Source of the DNA: Krasilnikovozyma curviuscula
Taxonomy: Eukaryota > Basidiomycota > Tremellomycetes > Cystofilobasidiales > Mrakiaceae
Assembly: GCA_014825775.1 (NCBI GenBank)
Contig: MVAQ01000154.1
Span: 1-52,627 of the forward strand
Length of the DNA: 52,627 nt
Reading direction: 5' to 3'
A model generated the notes under the pieces. The model saw nothing but the letters and a program-made list of their open reading frames with translations. It was not told where the DNA came from and made no database searches. This document shows, one piece after another, positions 47,998-52,627 of the stretch (its first letter is position 1; every line of letters begins with the position of its first letter). The position numbers and the translations under genes are program-made.

Positions 47998-49167
47998 CTA
48001 TGATGTTGGGTTCAATCGAACGTGTCTTCGCGCCGGAATGTGATCCCTCGGCTCACTATCGCACGGACGAATTCGAGACAGCGTGAGTACGAATAAGGTC
48101 ACGATTGGACATCACAAACTCACCTGTTGGCCATTTCGTTACCTTCCACGTTGGTTTCTTCATCCTCCTCGTCCGAGTCTTCATCCTTCCTTTTCCTTCT
48201 CGACTCTCCGCTTCCGACCATACCGTTGCTGGCTGCAGCTGCCATCGACGCTGCTCTGCTCGCTTTATATATCGGTTCGTACTCTTTGAGTTGAGTCATG
48301 AAGCCCTGCAGAAAGGTGCAACGCAATGGTCAGCGGCGGCGAAGACTGAAAAGGTCATCCATGAAAGAGAACCTACTGCATTTGGTGAGATACAATATCT
48401 TCGTCCCTGAACCCACTTCATAGCTTGTTCGAAAGTCATTTCCATTTCTGCCATGACATATCCAACAACTACACTCGGACCTAACGAGATACCACCATTA
48501 CAATGGACGAAGACGGTTCCTCCTACAGCAATAGCATTCGCGATGAATTGACGAGTTTGTGGGAATATCCGGATGAGATTTTGGTCCTGTGAAAGTACCG
48601 TGATTAGCAATAGCGGCAGTCTGGAGGGAATAAAACAAGATCAACTCACTTCGTGGTCGGAAACATCGAGGGTCAAGTAAATGAACTGGTCTGGAAACCT
48701 AGGTTTGACCAAGAAAGCTTCCTTTGTATCTCTGATACAGACACTATAAATTTTTTATCATTCCCACCATAGGAAGTCAGAAACTCGACCACTGGATATA
48801 GAAGTCAGAACACGGACATGTGAGTAACGCCTAGCCTCTTGAGCTCGTCCAACTGCTTCGAAATCTGAAAGGGCCCTAGGTAGAGGTTGGGCAAGATTTC
48901 CTGAGTCTCTCTTCGCATCTCATACCTAGCAATGAAAAGAACCAGATAGGAAACGTCGAAATGATCAGTAAGCAGGCGATTCAACTCGTCCTCGCGGCGG
49001 ATTGTACTCAATAGGACTCACTTCCAGTCGACGATAGGCTGCCCAACAGGTATATCTTGAATGATCGGATAGCTCGTTGAGTAAAGGGGTTCGTCGAGCT
49101 TCACGTTTGGGATGTAAAGGGTTGGCGGGCCTGACGAGGGGCCAGCTTCTGCCATATCGACGTCCAT
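47998..49167 (-). CDS. STYX-like dual-specificity pseudophosphatase
   Basis: Exons on minus: 49167-49022, 48925-48818, 48743-48650, 48586-48377, 48305-48124, 48055-47998; 265 residues. The phosphatase fold is clear: ETQEILPNLYLGPFQISKQLDELKRLGVTHIVCIRDTKEAF, then the P-loop region VFVHCNGGISLGPSVVVGYVM, and QGRRYCISPNAGF. The P-loop keeps Cys145 but the Arg of the CX5R signature is Leu151, so phosphate hydrolysis should be lost. This is the pattern of fungal STYX-type proteins, which may bind phosphoproteins instead. A basic/acidic tail follows (SRRKRKDEDSDEEDEE, a plausible nuclear signal). The start at 49167 (MDVDMAEA) is the first in-frame ATG; the second lies four codons later. Confidence 0.88.
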
Positions 49168-49805
49168 CTTGAGAAAACCCTATCCAGCTTCTGCGCTCGA
49201 TGAACGGTAGGAGATGAATTGTCAAAGGAATAAGTGCTGTAGAGCTTCGCAGCGGTGCAGAGATTTTGAGGGGCGAGTGGGTGGTGGGCTCGTCGCAACG
49301 CTGCAGCTCGAAGGTGTGTGGCGGAACTGCAGTCATGTCACTAGACACTTTCGCCTGACACTCTTTTGTAGTTCAGTTTTACACTCTGGGAGTTCGTCCT
49401 CACACCGGAGTCCTATGGAGACATGCTCAAGAATAATTTTGAATTGCTTCCAGGAGTTTACCTTTCTGACCTCAGTCTGTCCCGGTATTTGTTTACCTTG
49501 CACGTAGCATTGGGATTTGAGTCGAAAAATCGCGATGTAATTAGTTATATACTCTAAATGAAATATATGAGGAGCCAACCACTAATGATGAGGAAGAGCC
49601 CCGAGAGATGCAACTAATCGATACAGTATATAGATGTGACAATCTATAATTTCCCACGAACCAGAAAGGGGAATCTTTGAGATACAGAGGGATGAGAGGA
49701 TATGAGCAAAGTAAGAGAGGAAAAGGAAATGAGCAGCGAAGTAGGATATGAAATAGGAATCGACGTTGTGAATCTATGAACAGATGGTTGTTGCCGTTGA
49801 ATTAT
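49168..49805. other. Gene-free stretch
   Basis: Upstream of the pseudophosphatase gene and 3' flank of the hexose transporter gene, both minus strand. AT-rich around 49540-49660. No gene seen. Confidence 0.6.
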
Positions 49806-52352
49806 TTACTTCTTGGCGGCCTTGACCTTCTTGTGCTCAGCACGTTCGAGAGCAGCTTGGCCAGCAAGCCCAGCTTGACGCTCGTCTCTGTCTTCACGTT
49901 CTTCAGCGTCAGAGTCATATTCCTCATCTTGACGCTCAACATGTTGACGGGTGCCCTTCTCTGGGTCCTGAGCTGAGCCGTTGCCGTGGATGTCAAGAGC
50001 AGCAGTCATGTGCTCAACATCTTTAGAGGAAAGAGTTGGAAGCTCCCGAGCTGAAAGAGAAATAAAAAAAAACGGTTAATTCCAGCAACTTGCTCGAGTT
50101 GTAGGAGAAATAACCTACCAATGGTAACAGCACTCTTGTGGTCAGTGTAGGCCTTTGCGTAGATGATATCAATTGTCTCCAGGGTACGACCTTTAGTCTC
50201 AGGGCTGGACGATGGCAAACGCGTTAGTTCTCACGCTGTCAGGGTGAAAATATGGTCGATGTAAGGCGCGACTTACTAGTAGAAGTAGACGATAGGAATG
50301 AAAATTCCGTTGGCCACAGCGAAGATCAAGAAAGTTCCCCATCCTGTAGGTGAAACCGACAAGCGTCAGAAAGTGGAGGAAATTCGGAGGAAAAGAAGGA
50401 AACTCACCGATGGAAGCAGTCATTGTTGGAAGGACCTGGACGACGAGGAAGTTGAAGAGCCAGTTGTTCATAGTGGACACGGCGTTGGCCTTGGTTCTGA
50501 TTCTCAATGGGTTGAGTTCGGCGGGGTACAACCATGGGAGTGGAAGCCAAGTAGCACCGAAAAATGCGATGAAGAGGAAGAGACCAAACGCGGCACCTTT
50601 ACCAGCAGAGGCGGTTCCAGGGATCAAACAGGCGAAGGTGATGATCATGGATACCATTTGTCCGACGGAACCCCAGAAGAACATTGCCCTTCGGCCGGCA
50701 GTCTCGACCATCATGAAAGCAGTGAGAGCAGACAAGGCGTAGACTGTTGAGAGGACACCACCAAGGATGAGAGAGAGCTCAGTCTCAAGACCAATGGTGT
50801 TTTCGAAGAGGACTGTAGAGTAGTAAATGACGGCGTTGCAGCCACCAAGCTGTTGGAAGACTTGAGAGGAAGCACCAATGGCCATTCGCTGGAAATGCTG
50901 CGTTTTACCACCTGTGAAGAGGTCTCTGGTGGTGGTTTCCGAAGCGGAACCCTGGGCAGCTTCAATACCATCAATGATGAGACGAATCTCCCTGAGGGTG
51001 TCGACGTCTTCCAAGTCGGTGTGGTTGAGGTCGGCAATGATCTGGCAAGCCAGTTCAGTGTGACCGTGGACCAAGAGCCATCTGGGTGATTCTGGGAGGA
51101 AGCAGACACCAACGCAGAGGAAGATGGCGAAAATCTGTACCAAGTACACGATGTTATGCGTTAGGTAAAAAAAAAAAAAAAAAACAATGTGCCTCAGACA
51201 TTTCGCTGGACTCACAATTTGAAGAGCAATTGGGAATCTCCAAGAGACAGAAGTGTCCACGTAGGAGAGACCGAAATCAATCCAGTAGGCAATGACTGTA
51301 AGATAATAGAGTTTGGACTTTCAGCAACTAAACGCAAAGGGCGCCGCAAAAAAAGGAAAACGCACAAGTTCCGATGGCAACAGTAGAGGCTTCGATACAG
51401 GTCAAGAAACCTCTATTGTGAGACTTGGTGCACTCAGCAACCCAAGATGGAATGGTAGAGGTGTTGGCACCGTTACCGATTCCGGTGATGGTACGACCGA
51501 CGAGGAACTGAGCGAAACCGTTGGAATGCTTGAAGGCTGAAACCTGGATGATGGTACCAATGCACATCACAAATGAACCAAGGAACATCATACGACGACG
51601 ACCGAGACGTTCGGCGAAGAAGAAACCAAAGATGGCACCAAAAAGACAACCAACTAATTGTGACGACACAGAGTAGACGTCAGCCTGAGATCGCGCGCCA
51701 TGAGGTAAACAGATGCGCAACACACCTTCATAGATAGCGGTGGTAGTACCCTGGATGGTACCGTGGTAGACATCATTGGGTCCACTTTGCTTGGTAGCTG
51801 GGAACTCATCGTTGAACTGCTTAGCAGCAATGATTCCAGACATAACACCTTGATCGTAACCGCTGTGAAAAAAATCGCAAAAAATTGCCAATATTTCTGT
51901 CAGATACGTGGTTTTCACACGATTCAGCACTGTTCCGAAATTGACTCACAAGAGCAAGAAACCCATGGTAGCCTGAAGGATAGGACAAAAGGGCAGCGAC
52001 ACATGGCGCAAGTGAAACGAGTGGCGAGGAGCGACAGTAAAAAAGTCGGTTGTTGTTGCAACAAATTGTATTAAAAAAAAAAAGTTGTGTTTGTCAGTGC
52101 TGAAAACAGCTGGAAGCTGCCTACAAATATGTTTATACTTACAGTGACAGTAATGGCGTTAATGAGCTTTGTGCCTCTGAGGCCCAACCAACGCTTCTCG
52201 CTCGTCCTGACCTGGAACATCTTGTTAGTCGACTTGTTGTGGACTGGGTTGGCATCGCTGATAATGCCTTCCTTTGTGATAGGGACTTGTTGTTTTTCAG
52301 TGACCGCTGGCGCAGCATTGGCATCGGTCAGGGTTGGGGTTGGGGAGGTCAT
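49806..52352 (-). CDS. MFS hexose transporter (sugar porter family)
   Basis: Plasma-membrane sugar transporter with 12 predicted helices. Exons on minus: 52352-52143, 51972-51950, 51862-51726, 51653-51366, 51295-51216, 51134-50408, 50343-50277, 50204-50119, 50050-49806; 620 residues. Sugar porter signatures are FGYDQGVMSGII, AERLGRRRMM, FLPESPRWLL, QQLGGCNAVIYYSTVLF, ETAGRRAMFF and PETKGRTLETID. The N-terminal cytosolic tail is long (about 65 residues) and the C-terminal tail is a charged, Glu/Asp/Arg-rich stretch of about 80 residues. It resembles Hxt/Snf3-clade transporters more than quinate or lactose porters, but substrate preference cannot be read from sequence. A 23-nt exon (51950-51972) splits the first helix. 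A TATA box lies about 146 nt upstream. Confidence 0.94.
51167..51184. repeat. A18 homopolymer in an intron
   Basis: Eighteen consecutive A on plus (T on the coding strand) inside the fifth intron of the hexose transporter gene, just beyond the exon 5 donor. Likely length-polymorphic. Confidence 0.9.
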
Positions 52353-52497
52353 GTTGACTGAGGGTGAAGGGGAAGTTGATAGGTCGCAACTCCTGGGCAA
52401 CCTGTCAAAACCAAAGGGAGAGAGAGAGAGAGGATATCGAGACGATAATGGAAAATGGTGGGGGTTTAGAAGGATCTTCACTGTGCCCCTTGTCCCT

Positions 52498-52506
52498 CTT
52501 TATATA
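52498..52506 (-). promoter_or_regulatory. TATA box of the hexose transporter
   Basis: On the minus strand this reads TATATAAAG, about 146 nt before the ATG at 52352. Typical of strongly regulated fungal genes. Confidence 0.5.
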
Positions 52507-52627
52507 GCAAGACCCAATCTAAATTTTCAAGGAGAGATTTTCGAAATCAGAGGTACCCTTTCTTGGTGGTATGACGCGGGAAGGTTCGATGATGTTTTGC
52601 TGCCAGTTCCCAAAAAAGGAAATTTTC

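Overview
This window looks like a chromosome segment from a filamentous fungus, most probably a basidiomycete of the Agaricomycotina. The case rests on many short GT-AG introns (mostly 50-90 nt) and small intergenic gaps. It also rests on gene content: a secreted M64 peptidase, a wax-synthase-like MBOAT, HbrB/TORC2, NST1, a KIN4-type kinase and LCL3. No virus, transposon, CRISPR array, rRNA or tRNA was found. I joined exons by hand from splice signals and reading phase. The 22 gene models hold about 128 exons, and all the complete models close in frame.

Layout. 1-1543 (-): M64 peptidase, cut by the window edge. 1856-2625 (-): small membrane protein. 3581-5585 (+): class II DAHP synthase (first step of the shikimate pathway), tail to tail with 5654-8096 (-), an asparaginase with a C-terminal ankyrin region. 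8611-9805 (-): GNAT-type acetyltransferase. 10176-11756 (-): wax-synthase-like acyltransferase. 12058-13860 (+): chalcone-isomerase-fold mitochondrial protein. 14127-16126 (+): HbrB-type TORC2 subunit. 16428-18967 (+): ferric reductase. 19846-20932 (+): NAD-dependent epimerase. 21565-22197 (+): FMP46-like protein. 22439-23607 (+): LCL3-type nuclease, facing 23743-24992 (-), a thioredoxin-reductase-like flavoenzyme. 26282-26777 (+): small unknown protein.

The right half is rich in regulatory genes. 27596-32473 (-): NST1, with a striking His/Asp tract. 33519-35237 (+): Rho GTPase in 12 exons. 36095-40362 (-): KIN4-like kinase with KA1 end. 42225-44003 (-): PP4 regulatory subunit 2, divergent from 44253-46444 (+), a voltage-gated K+ channel. 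46623-47670 (-): prefoldin subunit 3. 47998-49167 (-): STYX-like pseudophosphatase. 49806-52352 (-): hexose transporter.

The genes do not form an obvious cluster; most are housekeeping or signalling genes that look independent. The notable features are exon micro-architecture (5, 7, 7, 11, 16 and 19 nt exons and one probable GC-AG intron), loss of catalytic residues in two proteins, an 88-residue insert in the ferric reductase, and one unresolved, possibly decayed gene between NST1 and the Rho gene. I saw no convincing new multi-gene system.
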